Shown one piece after another: positions 41,042-50,402 of a stretch of DNA of 64,000 nt. Position 1 is the stretch's first letter; every line of letters starts with the position of its first letter. The notes below the pieces were generated by a model. The model was not told the DNA's origin. It was given only the letters and a program-made list of their open reading frames with translations, and did no database searches. The position numbers and the translations under genes are program-made. Source of the stretch: Atopobiaceae bacterium. GTDB taxonomy: Bacteria; Actinomycetota; Coriobacteriia; Coriobacteriales; Atopobiaceae. The stretch covers positions 1-64,000 of the forward strand of contig CADFJN010000007.1 of assembly GCA_902834555.1 (NCBI GenBank), read 5' to 3'.

Positions 41042-41728
41042 GTGGACCTTGGCATGAGGCAGCGGATCCTTGTCATGAGGCATCCGGAGACGCCCGCGAA
41101 CACTGAGCACTTCTTCTCGGGAAGGAGGGACGTCCCTCTCACCCCGCGTGGCGAGAGGCAGCGCGAGCATGGCGTGGACGCCCTCGTGGCTTTTGCCCCC
41201 GAGCGTATTTGGTGCTCGCCCCTCTCGCGCTGTCGCAACCTTGCCGAGGAGGCAGGGGAGCGCCTGGGCATTCCCGTCCGCGTTGACGATGACCTTGTTG
41301 AGCTTGACTTTGGCGAGCTGGAGGGCACGCGCTTCGAGGCGAGCAATTCTGGCCCTGCTCAGTTCCCCTGGCCGCTTGACGAGCACGGGCACTCGCTTCC
41401 CGCGCCCGGTGCGGAGTCCTTCGAGCACGCGACCGCACGCGCCAATCATCTTATGGACGAGCTGAGGCCGCTCGCCGGCAGAACCGCCCTTGTCACCCAC
41501 GGGGGCTTCTCTCGCATTCTCATCGCCGCCATGTACGATGTACCGTATGACCGCTTCTGGAATGTGCATCTGGCAAACGTGTGCTCGGCGTACTACACCT
41601 GTAACGGGAAGAGCTTCTACCTTGGCGGGTTCAACCTCACCCCCGATGAGGTCATAGAGCGCTCGACCAAGCCAAACCCATACGACCTCAGGGACATCTG
41701 GGGCGTCGCAGAAAGGAAGGACGCATGA
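41042..41728 (+). CDS. Histidine phosphatase superfamily protein
   Basis: 228 residues of the phosphoglycerate-mutase-like family. R-H-P-E-T (family R-H-G-E-T, with Pro replacing Gly) carries the phosphorylated His, E-L-D-F-G-E-L-E-G the acid, and L-V-T-H-G-G the second His. GTG 41042 has GGGGGAGG upstream; ATG 41054 is an alternative. Its stop overlaps cmk. Broad-specificity phosphatase is more likely than true mutase. Confidence 0.85.
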   Translation: MDLGMRQRILVMRHPETPANTEHFFSGRRDVPLTPRGERQREHGVDALVAFAPERIWCSPLSRCRNLAEEAGERLGIPVRVDDDLVELDFGELEGTRFEASNSGPAQFPWPLDEHGHSLPAPGAESFEHATARANHLMDELRPLAGRTALVTHGGFSRILIAAMYDVPYDRFWNVHLANVCSAYYTCNGKSFYLGGFNLTPDEVIERSTKPNPYDLRDIWGVAERKDA

Positions 41729-42435
41729 TCGTCGCCATCGACGGGCCCGCAGGGTCCGGTAAGTCTACCGTTGCCCACGCAATTGCCGAGAGGTGCCACC
41801 TCACCTACCTCGATACGGGTGCCATGTATCGCTCCGTCACTGCCGAGTGCCTGCGCCAGGGCATCGACCCCGCTGACGCGGCTGCCGTGACGCAGGTTGC
41901 CCGCACGATCACCATCGCCTTTGGCACCTCGCCTGCCGGCCAGACCGTCACCGCCAACGGCCGTGACGTCACCGCTGAGATTCGTACGCCCGTGGTCGAC
42001 CGCAACGTCTCTGCCGTCTCGGCCATCCCGGAGGTGCGCACTGCCATGGTCGAGCTCCAGCGTGCCTACGGCGAGACGGGCGACGTCGTCGCCGAGGGCA
42101 GGGACATTGGCACTGTGGTCTTCCCAAATGCAGACGTGAAGGTCTTCCTCACGGCAGACCCCTCTGCTCGAGCCCTGCGCCGCGCCGTGCAGCGCGAGGG
42201 TGGAGACGCCGCCAAGGATGCCAATGCCACGGCAGATCCTGCTGAGGTGGAGCGCATCCTCGCAGACCTCAACCGCCGCGACCAGCTTGACTCTACGAGA
42301 AAGACCGCACCCCTCAAGCCGGCGCCGGACGCGCACCACATCGACTCGTCCTCGATGAGCGTTGACGAGGTCGTGGCCGCCATCTGCGCGCTTGATCCCA
42401 GGCTTGAGGCCGCGCTCGCGGGAGGCCGTTCGTGA
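41725..42435 (+). CDS. cmk: Cytidylate kinase
   Basis: Phosphorylates CMP/dCMP with ATP. 236 residues. P-loop I-D-G-P-A-G-S-G-K-S-T at the N-terminus, Y-L-D-T-G-A-M-Y-R-S, the E-G-R-D-I-G-T-V-V motif and R-R-D-x-x-D-S near the lid. ATGA overlap with the phosphatase; GTGA overlap with plsC. This CMP recycling enzyme sits beside lipid genes as in Bacillus cmk-plsC. Confidence 0.96.
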   Translation: MIVAIDGPAGSGKSTVAHAIAERCHLTYLDTGAMYRSVTAECLRQGIDPADAAAVTQVARTITIAFGTSPAGQTVTANGRDVTAEIRTPVVDRNVSAVSAIPEVRTAMVELQRAYGETGDVVAEGRDIGTVVFPNADVKVFLTADPSARALRRAVQREGGDAAKDANATADPAEVERILADLNRRDQLDSTRKTAPLKPAPDAHHIDSSSMSVDEVVAAICALDPRLEAALAGGRS

Positions 42436-43187
42436 GCGCGCAGAAGAAGGCGCCCGAGAAGCGCCTGCGCGCCTTCCACGGCAACAGTTTTGATGACTAC
42501 TTCGACACGGGTATGCGCAACTTCCCGCTTCCGGCCCGCATGTTTCTTGGCATTGCCGTCTATGCTTGCATGGCATGGACGCAGTTCCGTTGGCGCTGGA
42601 GCGTTGAGGACAAGGAGAAGCTCGTCGACGACAAGACCCCGCGCGTCATTGTCATGAACCACGGCTCTATGCTCGACCCCGTGATCATCATCGTCCAGCT
42701 CTGGCTGCATGGCATACGCGTGCGCACCATCTACAAGAGCGAGTTTGACAAGTCGCCGGTGGTCACCTGGTTCTTCACCCGCGTGGGCGCCATTCCCGTG
42801 CAGCGGGGCACTGCCGACATGAAGTCCGTCCGTCGCGCGAAGGCAGCACTTGACCGCGGCGAGTGCGTCCTCATCTTCCCCGAGGGCACCCGCATCAAGA
42901 GCGACGACGAGCCCGTGACCATCCACGAGGGCTACTCCCTCATGGCGCAGCTTGGCCACGCTCCGGTCCAGCCGGTGGCCATCGTGGGCGCGCGCGACAT
43001 CACGAAGCGTGGCAGCCACCTGCACCACTTTTCCCGCGTGTGGCTCAAGGCGGGAGACCCCATCACCTGGGACTCCTTGGACGTTAAGGGCAGGAAGGCC
43101 CAGCTCGCTGCAATGTCGAAGGCGGGCATGGACGCCGTCTATGCGCTGAGAGACGAGCTTCGCGAAGAGCACCCGGGAAGGATGTAG
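42432..43187 (+). CDS. plsC: 1-acyl-sn-glycerol-3-phosphate acyltransferase
   Basis: 251-residue membrane-associated acyltransferase making phosphatidate, substrate of CdsA. Catalytic H-x4-D is N-H-G-S-M-L-D, with F-P-E-G-T-R as the glycerol-phosphate-binding motif. One N-terminal hydrophobic stretch (about 35-55). With plsY and gpsA downstream it covers glycerolipid synthesis from G3P to phosphatidate except PlsX. Confidence 0.93.
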   Translation: MSAQKKAPEKRLRAFHGNSFDDYFDTGMRNFPLPARMFLGIAVYACMAWTQFRWRWSVEDKEKLVDDKTPRVIVMNHGSMLDPVIIIVQLWLHGIRVRTIYKSEFDKSPVVTWFFTRVGAIPVQRGTADMKSVRRAKAALDRGECVLIFPEGTRIKSDDEPVTIHEGYSLMAQLGHAPVQPVAIVGARDITKRGSHLHHFSRVWLKAGDPITWDSLDVKGRKAQLAAMSKAGMDAVYALRDELREEHPGRM

Positions 43188-43189
43188 CC

Positions 43190-44032
43190 ATGGCATCAGT
43201 GGAGGTGGCCCGCGAGGCAGGCGCCTGCTATGGCGTCGAGCGTGCGCTCGAGATGACCGAGGATGCCCTCAAGGATGGTGCGTTTCGCGTTCGTACGCTG
43301 GGGCCCCTGATTCATAACCCGCGAGTTGTCGCAAGCTTGGCCGAGCGTGGTGCCGCCGTTGTCGAGGATCCGCGTGACGCTGCAGGCTGCACGCTTGTCC
43401 TCCGCACGCACGGGGTGACTCCTGCCGAGGAGGCCGAGGCACGGGAACTCTGCTCTTCTGTGGTCGATGCAACCTGTCCCTTTGTTAAGAAGGTGCACCG
43501 TGCAGCCGAGCAGCTCTCTGCGGAGGGCTATCGCGTGGTCATCGTGGGCGAAACGGGCCATCCCGAGGTCACCGCTACCCTTGCCCATGCGCCGGGGGCC
43601 GTAGTTGTGGGAACGGCCGAGGAGGCGCTTGCACTCCCGCATGCGCGCAAGACCGGCGTTGTGGTGCAGACCACGCAGTCTGCGGCACGCTTAGCCGAGG
43701 TCGTCTCGGCACTGCTGTTGCGCACCGAGGAGCTTCGCGTGTTCAACACCATCTGCGAGGCGACCTCGGGGCACCAGGGCGCCTGCGCCGAGCTCGCCGC
43801 GCGAGCGGATGTGATGGTGGTCATAGGCGGTCGGAACTCTGCCAACACCACGCGCCTGGCCGAGATTGCCTCAATGGCGTGCCCACGCACGCATCACGTG
43901 GAAGGCGCCGACGAGCTTAACGCCACCTGGTTTAAGGGGGCAGGCCTTGTGGGCGTCACGGCTGGCGCCTCAACCCCCGCCTCGCAGATACGTGCCGTCG
44001 TGGCCGCGATCGAGTCGATGATAGGGGAGTAG
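43190..44032 (+). CDS. ispH: HMBPP reductase
   Basis: Last MEP-pathway enzyme, an Fe-S reductase making IPP and DMAPP. 280 residues with the three conserved cysteines Cys13 (G-A-C-Y-G-V-E-R-A), Cys96 (D-A-T-C-P-F-V) and Cys189 (T-I-C-E-A-T). Substrate-binding G-E-T-G-H-P-E-V and the A-S-T-P motif near the end are present. Two nt after plsC. Confidence 0.95.
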   Translation: MASVEVAREAGACYGVERALEMTEDALKDGAFRVRTLGPLIHNPRVVASLAERGAAVVEDPRDAAGCTLVLRTHGVTPAEEAEARELCSSVVDATCPFVKKVHRAAEQLSAEGYRVVIVGETGHPEVTATLAHAPGAVVVGTAEEALALPHARKTGVVVQTTQSAARLAEVVSALLLRTEELRVFNTICEATSGHQGACAELAARADVMVVIGGRNSANTTRLAEIASMACPRTHHVEGADELNATWFKGAGLVGVTAGASTPASQIRAVVAAIESMIGE

Positions 44033-44034
44033 CT

Positions 44035-45411
44035 GTGGCACGGGACAGGGCGGACTACGCGTCCACACGCGAGCGCTCACTTGGCGCCTGGGTTCAGTCT
44101 GTCGAGGAGGAGAGCCCTGCCTGGGAGGCGGGCATCGAGTCCGGCATGCGCATCGAGAGCGTAAACGGGCACAAACTGCGTGACCTCATCGACTGGCGCT
44201 GGGAGGCCGACGGAGCCTCATGCGACCTCGAGGTCTTTGACCCCAGGGACGGTGGGACCTATGCCTGCGAGCTCTGGCGGGAGCCTGGCGAGGACTGGGG
44301 CATCGACTTCACCGACGTCCTCTTCGACGGCATCCGTACCTGCGTGAACGCCTGCCAGTTCTGCTTCATGAGCATGCTTCCGGAGGATGCGCGCCCATCC
44401 CTCTCGTTGCGTGATGACGACTACCGGCTCTCATTCCTCCAGGGGAATTTCGTCACCCTCACCAACGTGACGGACGAGGACGTCGAGCGGATCATCGCAT
44501 GCCGGCTCGAGCCCATGAACGTCTCGATTCATGCCATTTCGCCCGATGTCAGGCGCACGCTCATCGGCCCACATGCCCAGCGCGGCATCGACGTCCTCGA
44601 GCGTCTCCTTGCGGCGGGCATCGAGATACACGCCCAGATCGTCCTTTGCCCTGGCGTGAACGACGGACCGGAACTCGCTCGCACGCTCGATTGGGTGGAG
44701 GAGCGCCCCGCCATCACCTCTCTTGCCGTGGTGCCTCTTGGCTACACGCGCTTCTCGCGTCGGTTTTCAAAGTCCTTCTCGGATGATCCAGCCGCCGCTA
44801 AGGCAGTGGTCGAGCTCATTGAGCCCTACCAGGAGCGTGCCAGGCGCGAGCTTGGTACCACCCGCTTCCAACTCTCCGACGAGTTTTACGTTGCCGCTGG
44901 CGTGACGGTTCCTCCCGCCGAGGCCTATGACGGCTACCCACAGTACTACGACGGCATCGGCATGCTGCGGAGCTTCCTCGACGACTCAGCGGTCTTTGCC
45001 CGCGACCACGCAGGGGAGCTTGCCGCAAGCGATGCCGACCTCAAGCGCTTGGACGCCGAGGTGCTTCTCGTCTGCGGCGAGGCACCCCAGGCGGCCATCT
45101 CGTTCTTCTGTGGACTGTGGTCTCCCTCTGGTCGCGTGAGGGCGTTCCCCATTCGCAACGACTACTTTGGGGGAGACGTCAACGTCACGGGGCTCATCGT
45201 CTCGAAGGACCTTCTCGCACAGCTGCCCTCTGACCTCACGAGCAAGGTAGTTGTGCTCCCTGAGGTTATGTTCAATTTTGATCACGTGACTCTAGACGGA
45301 GATACCCAGGACCACGTTGTCGAGGAAATCGAGCGTCGTGGGGGCAGGGCGGTCATAGCCCACGGCGACCCCGAGGGAATTGTTTCTGCAGTAACGCAGA
45401 GTTTAGGGTGA
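44035..45411 (+). CDS. PDZ-radical SAM-DUF512 protein
   Basis: 458 residues: N-terminal PDZ-like domain (about 14-85), a radical-SAM-like Cys cluster C-V-N-A-C-Q-F-C (Cys103, Cys107, Cys110), and a DUF512 C-terminal domain. The spacing C-x3-C-x2-C is the classic radical SAM motif. Conserved next to der-plsY-gpsA in Clostridia and Coriobacteriia; function unknown. GTG start at 44035, two nt after ispH. Confidence 0.88.
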   Translation: MARDRADYASTRERSLGAWVQSVEEESPAWEAGIESGMRIESVNGHKLRDLIDWRWEADGASCDLEVFDPRDGGTYACELWREPGEDWGIDFTDVLFDGIRTCVNACQFCFMSMLPEDARPSLSLRDDDYRLSFLQGNFVTLTNVTDEDVERIIACRLEPMNVSIHAISPDVRRTLIGPHAQRGIDVLERLLAAGIEIHAQIVLCPGVNDGPELARTLDWVEERPAITSLAVVPLGYTRFSRRFSKSFSDDPAAAKAVVELIEPYQERARRELGTTRFQLSDEFYVAAGVTVPPAEAYDGYPQYYDGIGMLRSFLDDSAVFARDHAGELAASDADLKRLDAEVLLVCGEAPQAAISFFCGLWSPSGRVRAFPIRNDYFGGDVNVTGLIVSKDLLAQLPSDLTSKVVVLPEVMFNFDHVTLDGDTQDHVVEEIERRGGRAVIAHGDPEGIVSAVTQSLG

Positions 45412-45490
45412 GACTCGCCGGCGGCAAGGCGCCCACGCGGTCGTGATATGCTCGAGTGTGCTAAATACGCTAAGAGAAAGTGAGCACATC

Positions 45491-46819
45491 ATGTCATTGC
45501 CTGTCGTCGCCGTGGTCGGTCGACCCAACGTCGGCAAGTCCACCCTTGTAAACCGCATTGTCCAGAGTCGTGACGCCATCGTGCACGAGAGCCGTGGCGT
45601 CACGCGCGACCGTTCCTACCACAAGGCAGACTGGAACGGCCGCGACTTTGTGATTATCGACACCGGTGGCATCGAGTCCGTCAAGTCGAAGGACACCTTT
45701 GCGCCGCGAATCCGCGAGCAGGCCGTTATGGCAGCGGAAGAGGCGGATGCCATCATCTTTGTGGTGGACGGCTCAACCGGCATCACCGACGAGGACGAGG
45801 AAGTTGCGAAGATTCTGCGCAAGCAGGACAAGCCCGTGTTCCTCGTCGTCAACAAGAAGGACAACCCCGCCACCGAGAATGACAACCTCTGGGACTTCTA
45901 CTCACTTGGCGTGGGCGAGCCCATGCCGCTCTCTGCCACGCACGGCTATGGCACGGGTGACCTTCTCGACGAGGTCGTGGCAGTCCTCCCCTCAGAGGAC
46001 GAGCTTAAGGATGACGAGGACGTACTCTCGCTTGCCATCGTGGGCCGGCCAAACGTTGGCAAGTCCTCTCTTGCCAACCGCCTTGCCGGAAAGAAGCGCT
46101 CCATCGTCTCCGATGTTGCAGGAACCACCCGTGACGCCATCGACACCATGATCGAGTGGCAGGGGCAGCGGATTCGCCTGGTGGACACCGCCGGAATGCG
46201 CAAGAAGAACCTGGTCCACGAGGACGTCGAGTACTACAGCATGGTCCGCGGCCTTATGGCCATGGAGCGTGCCGACGTGTGTCTGCTTGTGGTGGACGCC
46301 ACCGACGGCGTTACCGAGCAGGACCAGAAGGTGGCCAACATGGCCATCGACCGTGGGTGCGCCCTGGTGCTCTGCCTCAACAAGTGGGACCTCATCGAGA
46401 CCGAAGCCCAACGCGACCGCGTGGTTGCCTCCATCGACAAGCGCATGCAGTTTGCCCCGTGGGTGCCCTACGTTAACATCTCCGCCCTCACAGGCCGTGC
46501 CACCGACAAGGTCTTGCAGCTGGCGGTCTCTGCCGCTCATGCCCGCGAGGTGCAGCTTCGCACCTCCGAGCTCAACACCCTCCTCGAGGAGATACGCCAG
46601 GGTGGCCACACGGTCTCTGACAAGGGCCGACGCCTCAAGATGCAGTACGCCACCCAGACCGGCTCAAAGCCTCCGGTCATCACCGTGTGGTGCAATGCGC
46701 CGGACCTCGTGGATGACAACTACAAGCGCTTTTTCGAGAACCGCCTTCGTGAGAGGTTCGATCTCGTGGGCACGCCGATCCGTCTGCGCTTCCGCAAGAA
46801 GTCTGAGGGGGACAAGTGA
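45491..46819 (+). CDS. der: Ribosome biogenesis GTPase Der (EngA)
   Basis: 442-residue tandem GTPase for 50S maturation. Two P-loops (G-R-P-N-V-G-K-S-T near the start and G-R-P-N-V-G-K-S-S near 190), N-K-K-D and N-K-W-D base motifs, D-T-G-G and D-T-A-G switch II, and a C-terminal KH-like domain ending R-F-R-K-K. ATG 45491; a 79-bp gap precedes it. Confidence 0.96.
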   Translation: MSLPVVAVVGRPNVGKSTLVNRIVQSRDAIVHESRGVTRDRSYHKADWNGRDFVIIDTGGIESVKSKDTFAPRIREQAVMAAEEADAIIFVVDGSTGITDEDEEVAKILRKQDKPVFLVVNKKDNPATENDNLWDFYSLGVGEPMPLSATHGYGTGDLLDEVVAVLPSEDELKDDEDVLSLAIVGRPNVGKSSLANRLAGKKRSIVSDVAGTTRDAIDTMIEWQGQRIRLVDTAGMRKKNLVHEDVEYYSMVRGLMAMERADVCLLVVDATDGVTEQDQKVANMAIDRGCALVLCLNKWDLIETEAQRDRVVASIDKRMQFAPWVPYVNISALTGRATDKVLQLAVSAAHAREVQLRTSELNTLLEEIRQGGHTVSDKGRRLKMQYATQTGSKPPVITVWCNAPDLVDDNYKRFFENRLRERFDLVGTPIRLRFRKKSEGDK

Positions 46820-47472
46820 GACTCGTCATACCTACGCTCATCGCATGCGCCATTGCCTACTTTGTCTGCGGCATCCCGTTTGGCATGCTCATCGCTCGGT
46901 CTAAGGGCGTTGACGTTCGACACACTGGGTCGGGAAACATTGGCGCCACCAATGTGGGGCGATCCGTGGGTGCCTGGGCTGCAGGTCTCACCCTTCTTCT
47001 TGACGCCGGCAAGGGCTGGCTCTGCACCGGGCTTGCCACCTTTGCGTTCTCAAGTTTCGCAGAGGCAAAGGCGTTTGGTCCCGGGCAGCCATTTGACTGG
47101 GCCCTCACCTGCGTCTACGCGGCATGCGTGCTTGGTCACGTCTTTTCGCCCTACCTTGGGTTTCATGGCGGCAAGGGCATCTCGGTTGGCTTTGGTGCGG
47201 CACTGGGTCTAGACCCGCGCATCGCCTTTGGGCTTCTTGCGGTCTTCCTTGTCTTTGCCGTTCCCACGCGCTTTGTCTCGCTGGGCAGCTCGTGTGCGGC
47301 AGTCTCGCTTCCCATCTGGACGGCCGTCCTAGGGTACAGCCCGGTTGCCGTGCTGCCCATGGTCATCGTAGCCGCCTGCGTCGTGTGGGCGCACCGCGAG
47401 AACATCCGCAAGCTCGCGCACCACGAGGAGAAGCGCTTCTCGTTCCACCACGAGGAGGGAAAGTCAAAGTGA
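46816..47472 (+). CDS. plsY: Glycerol-3-phosphate acyltransferase PlsY
   Basis: Membrane enzyme transferring acyl from acyl-phosphate to G3P. 218 residues, about five helices, with G-S-G-N-I-G-A-T-N-V-G-R (motif 1), G-H-V-F-S-P-Y-L-G-F-H-G-G-K-G (motif 2) and the A-H-R-E-N-I-R-K-L motif 3. GTGA overlap with der and with gpsA; der-plsY-gpsA order is widely conserved. Confidence 0.96.
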   Translation: MRLVIPTLIACAIAYFVCGIPFGMLIARSKGVDVRHTGSGNIGATNVGRSVGAWAAGLTLLLDAGKGWLCTGLATFAFSSFAEAKAFGPGQPFDWALTCVYAACVLGHVFSPYLGFHGGKGISVGFGAALGLDPRIAFGLLAVFLVFAVPTRFVSLGSSCAAVSLPIWTAVLGYSPVAVLPMVIVAACVVWAHRENIRKLAHHEEKRFSFHHEEGKSK

Positions 47473-48509
47473 GCCGCGTTGCCGTCATAGGCGCAGGCTC
47501 CTGGGGCACGGCGATGACGGGCCTCGTTGCGCCTGCCGTTAACGAGGTCGTGCTGTGGGCACGTTCGTCTCAGGCCGCCAATGCCATGAGCCGTGACCGC
47601 AGGAACCCCAATCACCTTCCGGACTACACGCTGGCTGCAAATGTGAGCGCCACAAGCGACCTTGCCCTGGCTGCACTCGATGTCGATGCTGCGGTTCTGG
47701 CCACCCCTTCTGCCTTTCTGCGCGAGACCTGTCGCAACCTGGCACCCCACCTTGGAAAGGACGTACGTGTGCTCGTCCTTTCCAAGGGCATGGAGTGCGG
47801 TACTCACCTCCTCATGCACGAAGTAGCGGCTCAGGAGCTGGGTAACCCCGCTCGCGTCGCCGCACTCTCGGGCCCAAACCATGCGGAGGAAATCTGCCGA
47901 GGCATGGTCTCGGCGGCAGTCGTTGCCTCTGAGGACGCAGACACCGCTGCCTACTTCCAGGGCATCCTTGCTGGACCCACCTTTAGGGCTTACGTGAGCG
48001 ATGATGTCCGAGGCGTCGAGTGCTGCGGTGCTGTCAAGAACGTGGTGGCCATCGCATGCGGCATTGCAAGCGGCATGGGGATGGGGGACAACACCCTGGC
48101 AGTCCTCATGACCCGTGGCATCGCCGAGATTGGTCGTGTTGTGGCGGCCCTGGGTGGCAACCCCATGACGTGCATGGGCCTTGCCGGCATGGGTGACCTT
48201 GTGGTCACCTGCACCTCAGAGCACTCGCGCAACAGAAGCTTTGGCCGTGCGCTCGTGGCAGGGGAGACGCTCGAGTCCTACCAGGCGCGCACGCACATGG
48301 TGGTCGAGGGCGCGCCCGCTTCGGAGTCGGTCCTCGAGCTTGCGCAAGAGCGCGGAATCGAGGTTCCCATCACGGCCGGCGTCCACTCCGTGCTCTTTGA
48401 GGGCAGGCCCATAGGGGATGCGATGGAAGGACTTCTCACCCGTGCACCACGCACGGAGTTCTATGGTATGGAAGAACGTGAATTAGCATCAAAGGAGAAG
48501 CAATGCTAG
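47469..48509 (+). CDS. gpsA: Glycerol-3-phosphate dehydrogenase [NAD(P)+]
   Basis: Reduces DHAP to G3P for lipid synthesis. 346 residues from GTG 47469. NAD loop V-I-G-A-G-S-W-G-T-A, L-S-K-G-M-E, L-S-G-P-N-H-A-E-E, catalytic Lys in A-V-K-N-V-V-A-I, and G-M-G-D-L-V-V-T-C-T-S. It feeds PlsY directly. Its end overlaps rpe by 7 nt. Opposite biological direction to the anaerobic GlpA-like enzyme at 59199. Confidence 0.96.
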   Translation: MSRVAVIGAGSWGTAMTGLVAPAVNEVVLWARSSQAANAMSRDRRNPNHLPDYTLAANVSATSDLALAALDVDAAVLATPSAFLRETCRNLAPHLGKDVRVLVLSKGMECGTHLLMHEVAAQELGNPARVAALSGPNHAEEICRGMVSAAVVASEDADTAAYFQGILAGPTFRAYVSDDVRGVECCGAVKNVVAIACGIASGMGMGDNTLAVLMTRGIAEIGRVVAALGGNPMTCMGLAGMGDLVVTCTSEHSRNRSFGRALVAGETLESYQARTHMVVEGAPASESVLELAQERGIEVPITAGVHSVLFEGRPIGDAMEGLLTRAPRTEFYGMEERELASKEKQC

Positions 48510-49183
48510 AGAATAACGTGCAGGTGGCACCCTCCATCCTTTCGGCTGACCTTGGCCACCTTACAGATGAGCTTGCCACCATCGAGGGCGCGGGCTACGT
48601 GCACTTCGATGCGATGGACGGTCACTTTGTGCCCAACCTCACCTTTGGCCCTGGCGTGCTTGCTGCGGTGAAGGAGTTCACACAGATTCCTGTCGATGCG
48701 CACCTCATGATTTCGAACCCCGACCAGATGGTGCCGGAGTACCTTGCGGCCGGTGCTGATATCGTGACCTTCCACTATGAGGCTACGGCGCACGCCAACC
48801 GCCTTGCCAACCTCATCCGCGAGAAGGGCGCCAAGGCGGGCATTGCCATCAACCCTGGCACGCCCGTCTCTGCCCTCGACGCCATCATCGAGGACGTGGA
48901 CCTCGTGCTTGTGATGACCGTGAACCCCGGCTTTGGAGGCCAGATGTTCATCCCCGGATCGCTTCGCAAAATTCGCCAGGTTAAGGCCATGTGCGACGAG
49001 CGCCGCGTGAGCCCCATCATCGAGGTCGACGGCGGCATCTCGCCCGCGAACGCCGCTGACGTCTGCGCTGCTGGCGCCCGCCTGCTCGTCGCCGGCAGCG
49101 CCGTCTTTGGCAAGGCCGACCGTGCCGACGCCATCCACAAGATTACCGAGGCCGGCGAGGCCGGCCTTGCGAGGAGAGCGTGA
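48503..49183 (+). CDS. rpe: Ribulose-phosphate 3-epimerase
   Basis: 226-residue TIM-barrel metalloenzyme of the pentose phosphate pathway. P-S-I-L-S-A-D, H-F-D-A-M-D-G-H-F-V-P-N, D-A-H-L-M, M-T-V-N-P-G-F-G-G-Q and E-V-D-G-G-I are canonical. Starts inside gpsA; GTGA overlap with the desulfurase. Confidence 0.96.
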   Translation: MLENNVQVAPSILSADLGHLTDELATIEGAGYVHFDAMDGHFVPNLTFGPGVLAAVKEFTQIPVDAHLMISNPDQMVPEYLAAGADIVTFHYEATAHANRLANLIREKGAKAGIAINPGTPVSALDAIIEDVDLVLVMTVNPGFGGQMFIPGSLRKIRQVKAMCDERRVSPIIEVDGGISPANAADVCAAGARLLVAGSAVFGKADRADAIHKITEAGEAGLARRA

Positions 49184-50370
49184 GTAGCGTGACCGCCCGG
49201 ACAACCGTATACCTTGACTATGCCGCAAGCGCCCCAGCGCGCGAGGAGTCGCTTGCCGCCGAGCGTGCCTACGAGGAGTCGCCCATAGCGGGCGCCAACC
49301 CCAACTCGCTCCATACGCCCGGTCGCGAGGCGGCGCGTGCGCTTGACGGGGCGCGTCGTGACATCGCCCGTTGCGCGGGCGGAGGCTTCAGGCCATCGGA
49401 CGTGGTTTTCACGTCAGGCGGCACCGAGTCCAACAACCTGGCGCTTCTCGGCCTCTCGAGAGGTGCCCATCAGCGTGACAGAAAGCGCACGCGTGTGGTT
49501 CTCTCCGCCATCGAGCATGATTCCGAGCTTGACGTGGCGGGCGCGCTCCGTGACCGTGGCTTTGATGTGACGCTCGTGAAGCCGGGGAGGGACGGTGTGG
49601 TTTCCCGTGCTGCCCTCGAGGATGCGCTTGGTCCCGACTGCGCGCTTGTCTCGGTCATGAGCGCAAACAACGAGACGGGCGTGGTGCAGCCCGTGTCAGA
49701 GCTTGCCGCAGCGGCCCATGCTGCCGGAGCGCTCTTCCATACCGATGCAGTGCAGGCGTTTGGCCGCATTCCCCTCGACATTTCGCAGGCAGATGCCGTA
49801 AGTCTTGCGGCCCACAAGCTGGGCGGCCCCGTGGGCGTGGGCGCGCTTCTCGTTCGCGGTCGTGTGCCGCTGGCCCCGCAATCCTTTGGCGGCGGCCAGG
49901 AGTCCGGCAGGCGCGCGGGAACGCAGGACGTGCGCGGCGCGCTTGCCTTTGCTGCGGTCGCACGTGCCTGCTGCGGCTCCATCGCCACCGTGCGCCCGCA
50001 GGTTGCCGCCCGTGCCGAGAGACTCTACCAGCGCATCTGCGCGGAGGGCACGGGCATCGTCCCCACAACCACGACGACAGTCGACGAGCACCGCCTTCCC
50101 GGCATGGTGAGCGTCATGGTGCCGGGCATGGACTCGCAGTCCCTCGTCCTTGGGTTGGACGAGCATGGCTTTGAGGTCTCTGCCGGCTCCGCATGCTCCT
50201 CGGGTTCGCTTGACGCTAGCCACGTGCTCACGGCCATGGGCATAGGCCGCGACCAGGCCCTTGGCTCGCTTCGCATCTCCTTTGACGAGCGCGTTGCCGA
50301 GAAGGACCTCGAGACCTTTGCCGCAGAGCTCATCTCGCTCGTCAAGCAGACAAAGGCACGTCATCAGTAG
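49180..50370 (+). CDS. Cysteine desulfurase (NifS/IscS family)
   Basis: 396-residue PLP enzyme providing sulfur for Fe-S clusters or tRNA thiolation. V-Y-L-D-Y-A-A-S-A-P, F-T-S-G-G-T-E-S-N-N, Schiff-base Lys213 (A-H-K-L-G-G-P) and nucleophile Cys339 in S-A-G-S-A-C-S-S-G, the short-loop group I form. GTG 49180 overlaps rpe; a GTG at 49189 is also possible. No iscU or mnmA directly adjacent, so the recipient is unclear. Confidence 0.93.
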   Translation: MSSVTARTTVYLDYAASAPAREESLAAERAYEESPIAGANPNSLHTPGREAARALDGARRDIARCAGGGFRPSDVVFTSGGTESNNLALLGLSRGAHQRDRKRTRVVLSAIEHDSELDVAGALRDRGFDVTLVKPGRDGVVSRAALEDALGPDCALVSVMSANNETGVVQPVSELAAAAHAAGALFHTDAVQAFGRIPLDISQADAVSLAAHKLGGPVGVGALLVRGRVPLAPQSFGGGQESGRRAGTQDVRGALAFAAVARACCGSIATVRPQVAARAERLYQRICAEGTGIVPTTTTTVDEHRLPGMVSVMVPGMDSQSLVLGLDEHGFEVSAGSACSSGSLDASHVLTAMGIGRDQALGSLRISFDERVAEKDLETFAAELISLVKQTKARHQ

Positions 50371-50402
50371 AACGCACACCCACCAAGGAAGGTGAGGGTC
50401 TT